64,000 nucleotides of DNA from contig NC_092794.1 of NCBI RefSeq assembly GCF_918797505.1, positions 29,580,218-29,644,217 of the forward strand. The letters run 5' to 3'. The notes beneath the pieces were generated by a model. The model was given only the letters and a program-made list of their open reading frames with translations, searched no databases and had not been told where the DNA came from. Both the position numbers and the translations under genes were made by a program. The stretch is from Bemisia tabaci (taxonomy: Eukaryota; Arthropoda; Insecta; Hemiptera; Aleyrodidae). This document shows positions 13,184 to 25,637 of this stretch, piece after piece (the first letter of the stretch is position 1; each line of letters opens with the position of its first letter).

Positions 13184-14543
13184 CGTAAAGAGCGACGTCA
13201 AAAACGACCGTTTTTTGGCACAATTTGGGCCAGCGGGGATTTTTCTGAAACTGGGCCTGAACGATACCTTATGATACCCTAAAACTATGGTTAAAATTTT
13301 AGCTTGAGTATACGAACGATTTTTGAGAAATGAGGGGGCAAAGTTGCCAAATCGCCATCATTCTGGACAGCATTTCTACAGCAAAAAGATGGGAAAAATG
13401 GACGGAAAAGTTACACTTTCGATGGGTTTCTGCTGTAAGTATTCTTATTGGGCCCTCAAGCATTTAGATGTGTTCAGTTTCAAAAATTTTGGTCGCACAG
13501 TGGTCCAAAATGGGGAGAAATCGTTGACAAAGCAGGATTCTTTGTCGAATTTTTAAAATTTTTAAAATTTTTTTGTTGAATTGTCGGTCTTCTGCAGTTT
13601 TCATGGCTAACAATGTTCTTATCGGTCCTCGATGCAAGAAATTAAGTTCAGCTTCACAAATTTACATCGCACAGTGGTCAAAAATGAGGAAATTAGTGGA
13701 CAAATTAAGATCCTCTGTGAAACTTTTAATAATGAAGTGAAACTGTTGGTCCCCAGTAGAGTTTAGATCCCGGGAAAATTCTCTCAATTCTTTTTTGGAC
13801 TGTTTAAATCTTTTTTTCTATTCTTTCTCCCCATTTTTCCTTCTTTTTTTAAATTTTTGAAAGTTTGCATATTTTATTGAGATAATGCTACAAAGCCTAT
13901 TTTAGAACAATGTTCTATAAACAATACGGTCTGACATGCAGTAATAATTAAAAAAAATTAGATACATGAATTTTTCCGGGATCTAAACTCTACAGGGGAC
14001 CAACAGTTTCACTTCATTTTTAAAAATTTTCACAGAGGATCTTAATTTGTCCACTAATTCCCCCATTTTTGACCACTGTGCGATGTAAATTTGTGAAGCT
14101 GAACACAATTTCATGCATTGAGGACCGATAAGAACATTGTTAGCCATGAAAACTACAGCAGACCGACAATTTTATTTCCATTTTTAAAAATTTGACAAAG
14201 AATCCTGATTTGTCGACGATTTCTTCCCATTTTGGACCACTGTGCAACCAAAATTTTTGAAACCGAACACAGTTAAATGCTTGGCGGCCCAATAAGAACA
14301 TTTACAGCCGAAACCCATCGAAGGTGTAACTTTTTCGTCCTTTTTTCCTGTCTTTTTGCTGTAGAAATGCTGTCCAGAATGATGGCGATTTGGCACCTTT
14401 GCCCCCTCATTTCTCAAAAACCGTTTGTATACTCAAGCTAAAATTTTGACGAGAGTTTTAGGGTATCATAAGGTATCGTTTGGGCCCAGTTTCAGAAAAA
14501 TCCCCGTTGGCCCAAATTGTGCCATTCTTGGCGTCGCTCTTTG
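13184..14543. mobile_element. 1.36-kb foldback element (AAAGAGCGACG ends)
   Basis: The arms are about 600 bp and the spacer runs from about 13790 to 13970. Matching blocks include AAAGAGCGACG/CGTCGCTCTTT, GGCACAATTTGGGCCA, TAAGGTATCGTT, CAAATCGCCATCATTCTGGA, CACAGTGGTC and GTTTAGATCCCGGGA. Arms differ by scattered substitutions and small indels. The two 77-codon open frames at 13323-13556 and 14184-14417 are mirror copies from the two arms, not separate genes. The terminal motif does not match the CAGGGTG family. Confidence 0.88.
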
Positions 14544-14660
14544 TACCCTTCAAAAAATATGGAACCTATGGAGTAAATGCAGTTTCCATACTTTTCAAAA
14601 TTAGAAGAATTGAAAGTTACTCAACAAGATCCGCGGAAAATCAGGATAAAATGGATACAA

Positions 14661-14773
14661 CCCCCCCCCCCCCCCAATGGATACCTTCCTCCCCTTTCCT
14701 CATCGTAGAAGCACATGTCAGAATTAGAAGATAAGAGTACGTACGTTTACAGATACCACTACGGATTCACATT

Positions 14774-14818
<45 letters not shown>
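14661..14818. repeat. Poly(C) and poly(T) runs
   Basis: A 15-C run at 14661-14675 and a 43-T run at 14776-14818. The interval to 15490 has no supported gene. Confidence 0.9.
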
Positions 14819-14825
<7 letters not shown>

Positions 14826-15492
14826 AATTATTTAATGAAATCTATGATCTTCCACCAGAAATATTTCGAAAATCTGCAGTCATTAACTCTCGACGTTACG
14901 ACCGCCATAGACGTTCTTCTTTAACAAAACGGCCGCAAGGAGCAATCAAAATCGCTGCAACATCGGTCCATTCGATTGAGAGAGCATGATCATGAATTCA
15001 TGCGATGGAAAAAGTTAGTGAAATCGTTTCTTTACTCAGGTTAGTTTTTCTTCCGCCTCTGCCTTTGCAAACCTGGTCGGCAGTGACAGTAAAAAACTGC
15101 CCCCGGACGCGCAAAACTTTTTTAGACATTTTCCCAATTAAATTATTATTATTTTGTTTTTTGTTTTTAACAAAAAATTTTTTGCACGATTTTAGAAATT
15201 TATGGAAAAATTAAATACGCAAATTTACTCAATTGAACTTTTTGGTGCGTCACGACTGTCACGCTAGTTGTAGCAAATGTTATTTCAAGATGGAAAAAAA
15301 AAACACTACTACTTTTCCTCGTTCTATCTTTTAATTAGGTTTAATCTCCAAAAAAGCAACACGCTTATTAAACCATTCATTCCTCTTGCTGGTAGATCAA
15401 ATTAATAGATGTGACGGTCGTGCCAATTTTTCACCATTAAATTATTGTAAAAAAAAAAAAGAATTATTGCCTAGTGAAAGAAGATACGTATA

Positions 15493-16134
15493 CTGGGTGC
15501 GGCAAAAGTCCCGAAACGGCTGTTTATTTTTTAAACGGCTATACGTAGAAAAACGAATTTTGGGGGATGTTCTTGGGTAAAAGTAAGCTACATTTTGGCG
15601 CTCCCCAAAATTTGTTTTTTTAAAAAAATCTTACCGCCCGGAAACGCCCCTCTCTTAAACGCCCGGATACCAAGTTTTGTGCAATTCCATTGATAAATAG
15701 CCGAGCTAACAATTTGTCCGACATTTTGTAGGCCGTCATATTGGGAAAGAATGGTTATTTAGATAAACTGAAGGCAGATTCGTTTTTTTCGTCCCAAAAA
15801 ACCCCCGGATACCAAGATGTATGCGATTCCATCGATAAATAGCCGAGATACCCATTTTTCAGCCATTTTCGGCCGCCACTTTGTGAAAAATCAAGATGGC
15901 GACCTGGGATAAATTTTCATTTTTTATCCTCATTTCAACGATGGGTCACAAGAAGGGGGTTGCCATTTGAAAAAAAAGGTTGCCCCCCGCTCTCCCCCAG
16001 GGGGGCACCAAACAAATTTTGGGGAGTGCCAAAAAGTAGCTTACTTTGACCCAAGAACATCCCCCAAAATTCGTTTTTCTACGTGTAGCCGGTTAAAAAA
16101 TAAACAGCCGTCCCGGGACTTTTGGCGCACCCGG
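15493..16134. mobile_element. CAGGGTG-family foldback element, short copy B
   Basis: Ends read CTGGGTGCGGCAAAAGTCCC on the left and the complement of CCGGGTGCGCCAAAAGTCCC on the right. TA occurs on both sides (15491-15492, 16135-16136). The inner arms share GATGTTCTTGGGT, AAAGTAAGCTAC, a G/C run and CCCCCAAAATTCGTTTTTCT with the longer copies, but the total length is only 642 bp. It is a shortened, diverged subfamily. Confidence 0.88.
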
Positions 16135-16177
16135 TATTAAATTTTTAAGCCTGGTGCTAGCCAGAGGTAGAAAAAAA

Positions 16178-16325
16178 AATTGGCCTCCGGCCAATTTAGG
16201 CGCGGCGCAAGCGCCGCGTACCGGCGCTTCGCACCGGCATGTGGGGGGGGGGGGGGCTTCGCCCCCCCATTATGATGCGAAGATCGCACAAGACCTTCTA
16301 GCTTTTGCCGGCGCGGAGCGCCGGC
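16178..16325. repeat. GC hairpin cluster 1
   Basis: A run of short perfect or near-perfect hairpins: AAATTGGCC-TCC-GGCCAATTT, CGCGGCGCAAGCGCCGCG, CCGGCGCTTCGCACCGG, a G-run ending GCTTCGCCCCCC, and GCCGGCGCGGAGCGCCGGC at 16307-16325. Three have GCTNCGC or its complement GCGNAGC at the apex. GC content is far above the flanks. Similar clusters lie at 56387-56426 and 62564-62642. Confidence 0.85.
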
Positions 16326-17075
16326 ATAAACACTTTTACTGAAATATTTAGGAAAATACTGCCAATTTCACAAAATCATAAAGTTTAATTGGAATTTTGA
16401 TCGCAGGATAATAATTATGAAATTTTTACTCAAACCACTGAATTTTATTGTAAATGTCTTCGAGATATGTGATGAATTCATACATTCGGACTCGACTTGT
16501 CGATCTTATGAGGCATCTTCAATTAAATATGTAATTGATTAATGATGCCTCTTATTGCCTAATCTAATATCTAATCTATGCCTTAAAGACGGCGATCCGT
16601 AAAAATCTTAGCTTTTCTACGGTTCATTAGGATCCATTAGATTCATTGGCATCATGCTTCAGAAACGATTATATATTATAATCTTTCCTTAAGCACGGGC
16701 AAAAGCCATCAAAAATCTACTTTAATGGGTAGAATGACTATTCGATGTTTTAATAGTCTTAAAACTCAACGGTTTTCGCTTAGCATCGCCCAAATTTTAA
16801 ATTTGACGGCCGAATCTACTTGCTGGTAATGGTTCACCACCCGCCCGCCAAGAGCGCCACTTCCTTAGCGCGTATCCCCGTAATTCGAAACGAAAACAAT
16901 AGATAGCGCCACCTCCTTGCTGTTCGTATCACTGTGTCTTTCTAAGAACAAACGTCAACAAACCTAAACGGGTTATAACCAATTTATAACGCGCACATTA
17001 TTAAATCAACCATGTTTGTGCAGTTTTATTATATTATATTCGTGTTCAGTACCTCGTAAAAAGGAACCGCGAAAG
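16326..17075. other. Unassigned AT-rich DNA, possible promoter region at its end
   Basis: A short inverted repeat, GAGGCATC ... GATGCCTC, lies at about 16509-16553. GCGCCACTTCCTT and GCGCCACCTCCTT recur at 16852 and 16906 in a CpG-richer patch before the candidate exon at 17076. No classical TATA box and initiator pair is obvious. Confidence 0.35.
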
Positions 17076-17175
17076 ATGGAATCTGCTGGGATTCTAAATT
17101 CATTAACAACAAACATATTAGTTTCTAATAAAGATCTAAGTGTCAGTTCTTGCGTTCGCTTCGATGATTCGCAAA
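17076..17175 (+). CDS. Candidate first coding exon, unknown product
   Basis: An ATG opens a frame of 35 codons reading MESAGILNSLTTNILVSNKD and onward to SSCVRFDDSQSM. Before the stop there is a possible splice donor, CAAA|GTATGT, at 17175-17176. The leader holds CpG-richer sequence and repeated GCGCCACYTCCTT motifs. I do not recognise the peptide. No following exon can be assigned with confidence before the tandem repeat at 17320. The codon mix is compatible with coding but the stretch is too short to prove it. Chance open frame is a real alternative. Confidence 0.22.
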
Positions 17176-17319
17176 GTATGTAATGTAAATACCTAATTAG
17201 TTGTCTAATTTAGCTTGGTGTATACCTACGGAGTAATTTTGAAGATAGTATATGATGCATTATATAATGCATTTGCATTCCTAGGTTTCACCAGACTCAA
17301 AGCGTTTGCTGTTAATATC

Positions 17320-17860
17320 CTGAAACGTTCCGACTCACCTATCGGAGAATTGAGTGTTTCCTACCGGCCCCTCTGCAATTATGAGATTAGTCCAAAGCTC
17401 CTATAGGAACTTGAATCAATGACTCAGGTGGTGCTTTTGAGCCAACTTTCAAAGAATTAAAGGCACTTTTTCAAAATCTACCGTCCATGAGCTCTCCGTG
17501 TGACCGAAGTGCTCTCCTCGCTAAATGACGCGTAACCCTTCAATTTTTAGTTTAGTCAAAAGACCTCACAGGAACTTAAATTAATGAACCAGGTGGTGCT
17601 CTTATGCTAACTTTCGAAGAATTAAAGGCATTTTTTCTAAAATTTACAGTCCTTGAAAATGAGCTGTTTGTGATGTCGCGGAGCAAAGTGCCCTACATTT
17701 GGGCCTCGTAATCCCTTGAATTTTGAGTTTAGTCCAAAGATCTTGTAGGAACTTAAATTAATGACTCAGGTGATGTGCTTGATGCCCACTTTTAAAGAAT
17801 TAAAGGCATTTTTCAAAATTTACAGTCCCTCAAAATGAGCTTTCCGTGTGATTTTGCTGA
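17320..17860 (+). repeat. Tandem repeat, three units of about 165-177 bp
   Basis: GGAACTTNAATNAATGA recurs at 17406, 17571 and 17748. In each unit it is followed by CAGGTGRTG, AAAGAATTAAAGGCA and CAAAATNTACNGTCC in the same order. Substitution divergence is high, so the array is old. Confidence 0.85.
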
Positions 17861-18483
17861 AAATGGACCTTTAACCCAATGTGACCCTAGCCCCCCCCCC
17901 CCCCAATTTTAGCGTATCCCAAAATCGTTTGACGTGCATAAGAAGACCATAGAAATGGTGTTCTGTGCCAATTTTGAATGAAATCGAACAGATAGATTCT
18001 GAGATATCGCTGTACACAGATTTGGGAGACAGCTGACGGACGGACACACATTTTTTCAAGTATGGTTATTTTGCCTCCTGGGACCTTAAAACGTTTAGAA
18101 ATGATGAAATTTCAACTTCTTTTTTTTTTTTTTTTTTTTTTTTCTTGGAGGATGACAATACTTCCTCTCTACCCTAGGGGAGCGAGAAAGTAAAAACGCT
18201 CGTTCCAAAAAAATTAAGTTGAATTTTTCGTCTATACTATTACTGCCATGAACAAAAAAAAATTACCGACGAAAACATTCGTCTAACGAGGCAAATTTTT
18301 AGGTAGGCCCGTAACGATCTTGGAGTAAATAAAAATCATAATCTATTCAATCATGTATATTCTACATTTTTAGTAGAAGTAAAGAATTGAAATCTCTTAA
18401 CGATCGATGAATTTCACTCGAAGTTCGTAAAGATTCCCTTTTTTACAATGACCTTCTTCATAATGAATGTAATACGAACTATA
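17861..18483. repeat. Dispersed-repeat-like segment with poly(C) and poly(T)
   Basis: A 14-C run at 17891-17904 is followed by TCTGAGATATCGCTGTACAC and a GACGGACGGACACACATTTT stretch. A T run lies at 18119-18143. The character is that of a dispersed repeat, but only one copy is present here. From 18144 to 18483 I see nothing further. Confidence 0.4.
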
Positions 18484-19837
18484 CAGGGTGTCCCAAGAGT
18501 CCCTTCCACCCCCTCTAAAATTTTACCTAATTAATATTTTGAAACGAAACTTCAGGGATGTTCATCGATTAATGTAAGCTACTTTTTGGGCCCCCCAAAA
18601 TTTTCGCGCCCCCCCCCCCCCCCGGGGGAGGGGCTTCGGACCCCAACTTTTTTCAAATAGCAACCCCCTTTTGTGACACATCGACTGAAAGAAGATAAAA
18701 ACAGAAAATTTTTGGCGCAGCCCGCTTTTCAAAATCTTAATTTTTGACAAAATGGCGGCCGGTCAAAGTTCAAAATAATGGAAATTTGACATCTCCGTTT
18801 TTTTGACGGATTGGGACGAAAATGATATCCGAAGGTTTTTTGGGACGAGGAAAACGATTCTGGTGGCATTAGTTTTCCGGACATCCTGTCCTTCTTAAAA
18901 TGGCGGAGGTCAAAATGGCGACCTGGAGCGGTTAGGGAACATTTAGGCTATTTATGGGTAGATTTGCATGGAGCTTTGTATTGGGGGGGTATATCGGTAC
19001 GAGAAAAACGAATATTTCATTAGATTCTTGAAATTCTGAATAACTTCAGAATGGCGCCAAAAAAATGGCGGAAACTTGGAATTACAGACGTTTACGGTTG
19101 GATTCGCATCAAACTCGGCCGCCATTTTGAAAAGGTGCAACATTTCAAAAATTTGAAGCAAGAGAGTCATTTTTGTGGAATCAGAAACCAACAAAACCCC
19201 GAGTTTGATGCGAATCCAACCGTAAACGTCTGTAATTCCAAGTTTCCGCCATTTTTTGGCGCCATTTCGAAGTTATTCAGAATTTCAAGAATCCAATGAC
19301 AGATTTGTTCTTCTCATGCCGATGTACCCCCCCCCCCCCCCCCCACAATACAAAGTTCCATGCAAATCCACCGATGAACAGTCTTAATATTCCCTTACCG
19401 CTCCAGGTCGCCATTTTGACCGCTGCCATTTTGAGGACAGGAAACTAATGCAGCCAGAATCGTTTTCCTTGTCCCAAAAAAATCTTTGGATACCAGTTTT
19501 CGTCCCAATCCGTCAAAAAAACGGAGATGTCAAATTTCTATTATTTTGAACTTTGACCGGCCGCCATTCGTCAAAAATTAAAATTTTGAAAAGCGGTTTG
19601 CGCCAAAAATTTTCTGTTTTTATCTTCTTTCAATTGATGTGTCACAAAAGGGGGTTGCTTTATGAAAAAAAAAAGTTGGGGTCCGCAGCCCCTTCCCACG
19701 GGGGGGGGGGCGGCGAAAATTTTGGGGGGGCCCAAAAAGTAGCTAACATTGATCGATGAACATCCCGAAAGTTTCGTTTCAAAATATGAATTAGGTAAAA
19801 TTTTAGAGGGGATGGAAGGGACTTTTAGGACACCCTG
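18484..19837. mobile_element. CAGGGTG-family foldback element, copy C
   Basis: A complete copy of 1354 bp. It begins CAGGGTGTCCCAAGAGTCCC and ends with the complement of CAGGGTGTCCTAAAAGTCCC. TA flanks both ends (18482-18483, 19838-19839). Both arms hold AAAATGGCGGCCGGTCAAAG, GACGGATTGGGACGAAAA and CGATTCTGG blocks. The centre near 19150 is a strong palindrome around GTTTACGGTTGGATTCGCAT. Runs of 14-18 C/G mark the G/C block. No coding capacity. Confidence 0.93.
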
Positions 19838-19839
19838 TA

Positions 19840-22605
19840 TAGGGAAAGCCTACGGAAGGGCCCTACTTGAGGCACGATTGTGAAAGCTCCTTGAATTCCG
19901 TTTTTGGGTGAGTGTGAAAGGTGAATGGACGCGCAAACACACAATAATTCTCGAATTCGTGGGTCTTCTTTGGATTCTTGTTTAAACGCTCACCGATTTT
20001 TTTTTTTTTTTTTTTCAGTTTTGATGAGGACGCAGGTGATGTGGCGCCTGCTTATTTCGTGTCCCGTCTACAGTTGTACATGAAACTGCCTTACCTCGAA
20101 TTGATTATTTGATTGATATGAGGGAAAGAAGGGCGGCGCCAACTTCCAACAATCGCCGCTGCTAATCTTTGCCCGGGAAATGCATAAAACGACGAACTTC
20201 AAGTGGCTAGCTTGAAACCAAAACATGAAATTCGTGCATTAGGAAGCTCCACCATCGAGGCATCAATCAGCATAGGTATTCAGGTGCAGTGACACAGATA
20301 AATATTCAAATCCGTCCGCAGCTATTCCCACGATCTCATGCGGGGACATGGGTTGGAGCTCCGGGTATTGTTAGAGGTAAACGTCCTGTCGGGTCGCGTA
20401 GACTTTTTCTGACGTCCAATCTGTGTCAAGCGCCACCTCAATTACCCACTGGCGGCCAGGCTATGCGACAGAAAGGCGGCTCTCAATGAACACAAAAATA
20501 ATTCCTACAGTTCCTACATTTGTGAAAAGTGCACGTAGTTCAAAAAAATTTTCTCCAATTTTGTTTTCAACAATATTGACGAGTCCTCAAAGATGGTGGC
20601 TGTGGATTTCTGTCAAGGAGAATGGCCCCACCGTTGAACTCGCGTGCATAGAGTACTTAGAGCTGTAATGTAAAAGTGGGAGAGCTGGCGCTATGTTCTG
20701 GTCAACGAGTTTTGAGCCCGGTGTGCGCCGAGATTGCGTCACTTATTCGATATATTCCCGAACCAAAATGGCGATGTAGAATACGGAGTAATTTTTCTCC
20801 TCTCGGATGGCTTGGTCCTCGTGTATCTAAAACAATCGATTATGTATCGAAAAAGTAACCCGGCGTGACACACGCGTCTCAGAAATCGGGATATAAAAAA
20901 TACTAAAATACTAAAAAGGGGCGCCGGCTCTCCCATTTACATTACGACTATAGGTCCTCTATGCTCGCGTGCCGGTAAGGTACATGCGTCCGCCGCGTTC
21001 TGTAGTCCAAGAAAGTCAGTAACCGAATTCTGATCATAAAAGTATTATCACCATCCACCTGTTACGTCTTGTTTAAAAAAAGAAGCGAGTGTCCAAGTTT
21101 TCTTATTAAGTGATCATCTTATGCTGGTTTTTGTTCCATAGATTCTTTTGCGCAGACTTACTTGTGTTTATTAGTAAACAAACAACAATAACGCCGGCTG
21201 AAGGTGTGAAATATGTTCTGTGATTTTATTTCTTCTTGGTGTTACGAAAGAAGTTTAAGTTTCAGTTGAATCAACTAGTCATGTCGCGAAATTTGAAAGT
21301 CTACGGTTATAGTACTTCGATTGACGAGAATTTGTTTATGCGTTCTCGAAGTGTCGAATGCGGCAAATAATATTAATTTGTCAAATTAAAGTTAGATTAA
21401 AAAGATCTAATCTTTAAAAAGACAAATAACTAAATAAAAGTATATCAATTACACTGATAAAATGATTAAACTAATTATCTTTGTCTTTGCTATAATCAAC
21501 TTATCTCACTAGTATTTATTAACTGATTAAAACTTAAAAATTAATTAAACACACAGTCACGCGAGGTCAACCGTGTGGCCACTCATCGACGAATCTCCAC
21601 GGCCGCCATCTAGGATGACTCGGCGACACGCGTTTGAATGGGAGCTAAGAATACGCAACTTAGATCTCGATATTCGTGGGTCAATACGTCAAAAAAATCG
21701 GGGAAAATTCTTGTGAGCTCTCTGGTTTTTCGAGATTTAAGAATTGAACACTACTAAACAAGCTTGGGTAGGAGAGCATTTCTTCTGAAGCTTTGGTCTA
21801 TGTCTTCGTCTAAAGCAGAGTACCATTTAGCACGAGACTTAAGCCGGGGGAGTAGGGGATGATTCAGAAGAGGTATTTTCTTGAAGGGGAGATGAGCTTT
21901 AAAAAAAGGCGCTCGAATTGATATGGAAAAAAATAAAAAAGAAAGGCTCCGAATTAATCATTGCTGACAAAGTTGCGAGACTGACTCAAGCAATTCCAAG
22001 ACCATAACTGTTTCCAAAATTTTGCTGATTTTGATAACTACTTACTGCATTTTAAAAAGATAACGGTTTTCTGTAGGGAAAAAAAAGAAAAAAAAAATTG
22101 CGAGTGGAACACTGATTTGAGTTTTAAAAGCACAAAACACGTATGCGATTTGACAAAATAGCATAGATTAAGGAGTATTATTTCATGGAGCTACGTGAAC
22201 CACCCCGCAAAGAGTTTTCCCCCTTCTTTTTTAAATTCTCGCTCCCCTCGCGGGTAGAGAAAGCACTGCCATCGGCTTTTTTTTTTCCTTTTTTTTTGCA
22301 ATTGAAGCGGAATTCCCAGACATGCATCGATATTAGCGGAGATTGTTACGAAAGAGATAAGTTACGGGCACCAAAATTATGGGTAGTACATTTTTAATCA
22401 ACAATAAATGAGGTAATATCTGTAAAAATAGTGGACATTGAGCATAGGTCTTCGGCAGATGAAACCCTCTTTAATTTTTTCATTACTCTGAAAGACTAAT
22501 AATATATAGAGTTTGTACCTAATTTTTTCTTTTTGAAAGTTACGAAATACAGTTTTTCTTATAGAAATCATTCAAAAACTCAACAGTATTCACAATTTGA
22601 TTAAT
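19840..22605. other. Unassigned intergenic DNA
   Basis: No supported gene. A T run lies at 20000-20018. The part from about 20517 to 21010 (AAAGTGCACGTAGTTCA ... CGTGCCGGTAAGGTAC ... CCGCCGCG) is a diverged relative of 26812-27045, so it is probably a dispersed repeat. Short open frames there are not recognised. Confidence 0.4.
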
Positions 22606-22690
22606 TGACGTATTTGTGCTAAAAGGAACTATGTTGCACGCAAAGCCTATGCACATAGTTTCTTTTAGCATAAATACGTCCAAATGTCAA
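22606..22690. mobile_element. Miniature hairpin element
   Basis: Arms of about 28 bp: GACGTATTTGTGCTAAAAGG and ACTATGTTGCA on the left pair with TGCACATAGTTTCTTTTAGC and ATAAATACGTC on the right. The loop is about 12 bp. Too short to carry genes. It looks like a solo MITE or a foldback remnant. Confidence 0.75.
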
Positions 22691-23776
22691 TCGCTCTACC
22701 TCTCTTGCATTAGCTAGGGGGTTCATTTTATGCCTAAAAAAATGGTCTCCGGTAAAACAGCGGATGTGGTTTTTTTTAAAGAGCATTGTCCATCTCTTGA
22801 ACATTTACTTCAAATTTAAATTTCTAAAGCTTATTCCTTACAGGAAGATTCGTCTATGGTAAATTCTTTGGCCTAACCCTGTTTGCTGCATAAACGTGGA
22901 AACGCGCAGCTTAGAAAACTTTCAACGCGATTTTTCATCGAGGTTGGTTACCACCAAAATCCGGTTTCTAATGGGTCAGTTTTGTTGTACTGGTTACAGA
23001 AAAGTGTTTTGATGCTTGATTCTTGTAAATTAACTAAAAATAATAAGATCTGTCCTAACAGTGACTTTCCGCGTTCAATATTAACCAAGGTATCGCCCTT
23101 GGAAAAGTCAGGTTTTTGACGTCATTCATCGCGGTGGTAACATCCTTGGTTTCCTCCACCTTGTTTTCATCAGTCGGTGTGACGCACATTTGCACTGGTT
23201 GTTCAACGTGAGACTCGGATTTTCATCCGACGTGGAAGAAACAAAGGGTGTCATAACCGCGGTATAGATGCCGTCAAAATGCCGACTTTTCGAAGGGCGA
23301 TATCTCGGTTAATATTGACCGTAGAAAGTTGCTGTTTGGACAGATCTCATTATTTTTAGCTAATCTACAACGATTAATCATCGAAACACAATTCTGTGAC
23401 CAGCGCAACTGATCCTTTGAACAAACGTTTCAAAATTATTCAATTCATTTGTACCGAGTTCTTTTCAGAATGATAGCGTAAAATTGAAGCATCACGTAAG
23501 GCCGATGGAGATTCAATCTATCTTTACCTTCGATTAATTGCTAGAATTTTGGCAGCATTTTTCCAACGTTTCGCATTCGTGCGGAGACACAATTGCGTTG
23601 GCTATTAAGTAATTGGGTTCCCTTTAAATAGACTGTGCATAGGTGCACGGATGCGCCTCAAAGGAATCTCTTGATGGAAGAGCAACTAATTAATCAAATC
23701 AATGAATTGGCGAGTTGGTAATTTATCATTACTTTCAGCTTTCCGACTTCGCTCTTAAATTCTTGTTCTAGTTATA
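22691..23776. other. Unassigned intergenic DNA
   Basis: No gene or repeat that I can support. Confidence 0.4.
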
Positions 23777-25026
23777 CAGGGTGTACCAAACGTCCGTCCC
23801 ACCCCTGCTAACTTTTAGACGAATTGAGCTAGGGTAATGAAACTTTGGGAATGTTCCTATCTCAAAAGGGACCATCTTTTTTTTTTGGGGGGGGGGTCAA
23901 AATTTTGGTCCTCCCTCGGGGGGGGGGGGGGGGCGCGGGGGGCCCCCAACTTTTTTTTTTCAAAGGGCAACCCCTATCTTGTGATACCTCATTCAAAAGA
24001 GCATAAAAAACTAAGAATTTTGGCGCAAACCGCAGATCAATAGCTTAATTTTTGACCGAATTATGATAGGTCAAAGGTCAAATTTGACCAATTTTCAAAA
24101 AATCATAACTCCGGTTCAAATTATCGTAAAGGAAAAAATAAAACGGGAGAATGTACCAAATTGTGTCCGCTTTTAAGTAAAAATTGCAGAAATCACTTCG
24201 TTTTAATTTTAAGGGGGGGCTCGGACCCCCAAATATGTCAATTCAAAGGTCATTCAATTTTCCCGCGAAATAAGCCAATTTCCCCTAGATTTGCCTCCAC
24301 ATTATCTCAGTAAGGTAAAAATCAGTTCAACATTACGTTGGCAAGTCCCCAAATTGCAGGAAAAGTTAAAAAAAAAAAAAACGAAATTTAAGGTGATTAA
24401 ATTTGACTGTTTAAATTTCGTTTTTTTTTTTTTTAACTTTTCCCGCAATTTGGGGACTTGCCAACGTAATGTTGAACTGAGTTTGACCTTACTGAGATAA
24501 TGTGGAGGCAAATCTAGGGGAAATTGGCTTATTTCGCGGGAAAATTGAATGACCTTTGAATTGACATATTTGGGGGTCCGAGCCCCCCCTTAAAATTAAA
24601 ACGAAGTGATTTCTGCAATTTTTACTTAAAAGCGGACACAATTTGGTACATTCTCCCGTTTTACTTTTTCCTTTACGATAATTTTAACCGGAGTTATGAT
24701 TTTTTGAAAATAGGTCAAATTTGACCTTTGACCTATCATAATTCGGTCAAAAATTAAGATATTGATCTGCGGTTTGCGCCAAAATTCTTAGTTTTTTATG
24801 CTCTTTCGAATGAGATATCACAAGATAGGGGTTGCCTTTTGAAAGAAAAAAGTTGGGGGCCCCCCGCGCCCCCCCCTGAGAGAGGACCAAAATTTTGACC
24901 CCCCCCCCCCAAAAAAAAAAAAAAAAGATGGTCCCCTTTGAGATAGGAACATTCCCAAAGTTTCATTACCCTAGCTCAATTCGTTTAAAAGTTAGCAGGG
25001 GTGGGACGGACTTTTGGTACACCCTG
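23777..25026. mobile_element. CAGGGTG-family foldback element, copy D
   Basis: Complete 1250-bp copy, with CAGGGTGTACCAAACGTCCG at the left and the complement of CAGGGTGTACCAAAAGTCCG at the right. TA flanks both ends (23775-23776, 25027-25028). The arms are about 600 bp and nearly identical, with the centre at about 24400 between A13 and T14 runs. Mirror-image 69-codon frames at 24291-24500 and 24302-24511 arise from the palindrome. Near-identity of the arms marks this as one of the younger copies. Confidence 0.95.
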
Positions 25027-25323
25027 TATCTAGAGACCTATCGGGCGATTTCAATTCTTTATCGGCTATCACTTTAGTGGGTAGATTATAAGCTCGCTGT
25101 CCTGGTATTCTCAAAATAAGACCGACATCTTTTCATTCCTGCCAAGCGCCCCTAAATAGCTGCGCTGAGGAAATACGCCGCGTGAGCCTTCAGACATTGC
25201 TGAATTTCATTTCATAGTATAAATATTTTCTGGAAAACTTCTGATTCATATTCTTTCCATTTCGAAGAGAGTCTCATTTGCAAATTGGTGTGATTTATCT
25301 GAATATTTTAAGGGAAAACGTTT

Positions 25324-25465
25324 ATGGCTTCCTCTAAAGAAGAAACTTCACACAAGAAAAATGTGGGAACGTCTGAAGATTCATGGGATGTTTTTCTTCA
25401 GCAAGTCAGCAATGATGATGTGCTTTTCCTAGATATGGGATTTTTCGGGACGGGCGAGCAGGATA
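25324..25465 (+). CDS. Candidate coding exon 1, unknown product
   Basis: An ATG at 25324 opens a frame of 52 codons to a stop at 25480-25482. It begins MASSKEETSHKKNVGTSEDS, continues WDVFLQQVSNDDVLFLDMGF, and includes an acidic/polar stretch that reads like a real soluble peptide. A donor-like GATA|GTAACG at 25465-25466 would leave it in phase with the open frame of the next candidate exon. That donor is weak; GATG|GTAGCG at 25478 is an alternative and leads to an early stop. I recognise no family or motif. Confidence 0.3.
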
Positions 25466-25637
25466 GTAACGAGAGATGGTAGCGAAGAATTTTCTGGGGT
25501 GGTTTTGACTAGAAAGATCGGGGGGCGGGTGCCAGAACTAAGAGTCGTAAATGGTGCATAATAGTGGTACGCGTGGATTAAGATACTTCCGTGACTGAAT
25601 TATTAAATAAAAGATGAGGTTTATTCTCCTTTTCCAG

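Noticed and set aside
16178..16325. Bacterial contamination, suggested by the GC-rich hairpins
   Set aside because: The patch is under 200 bp inside normal AT-rich host DNA, and similar cassettes recur at two other places in the window.
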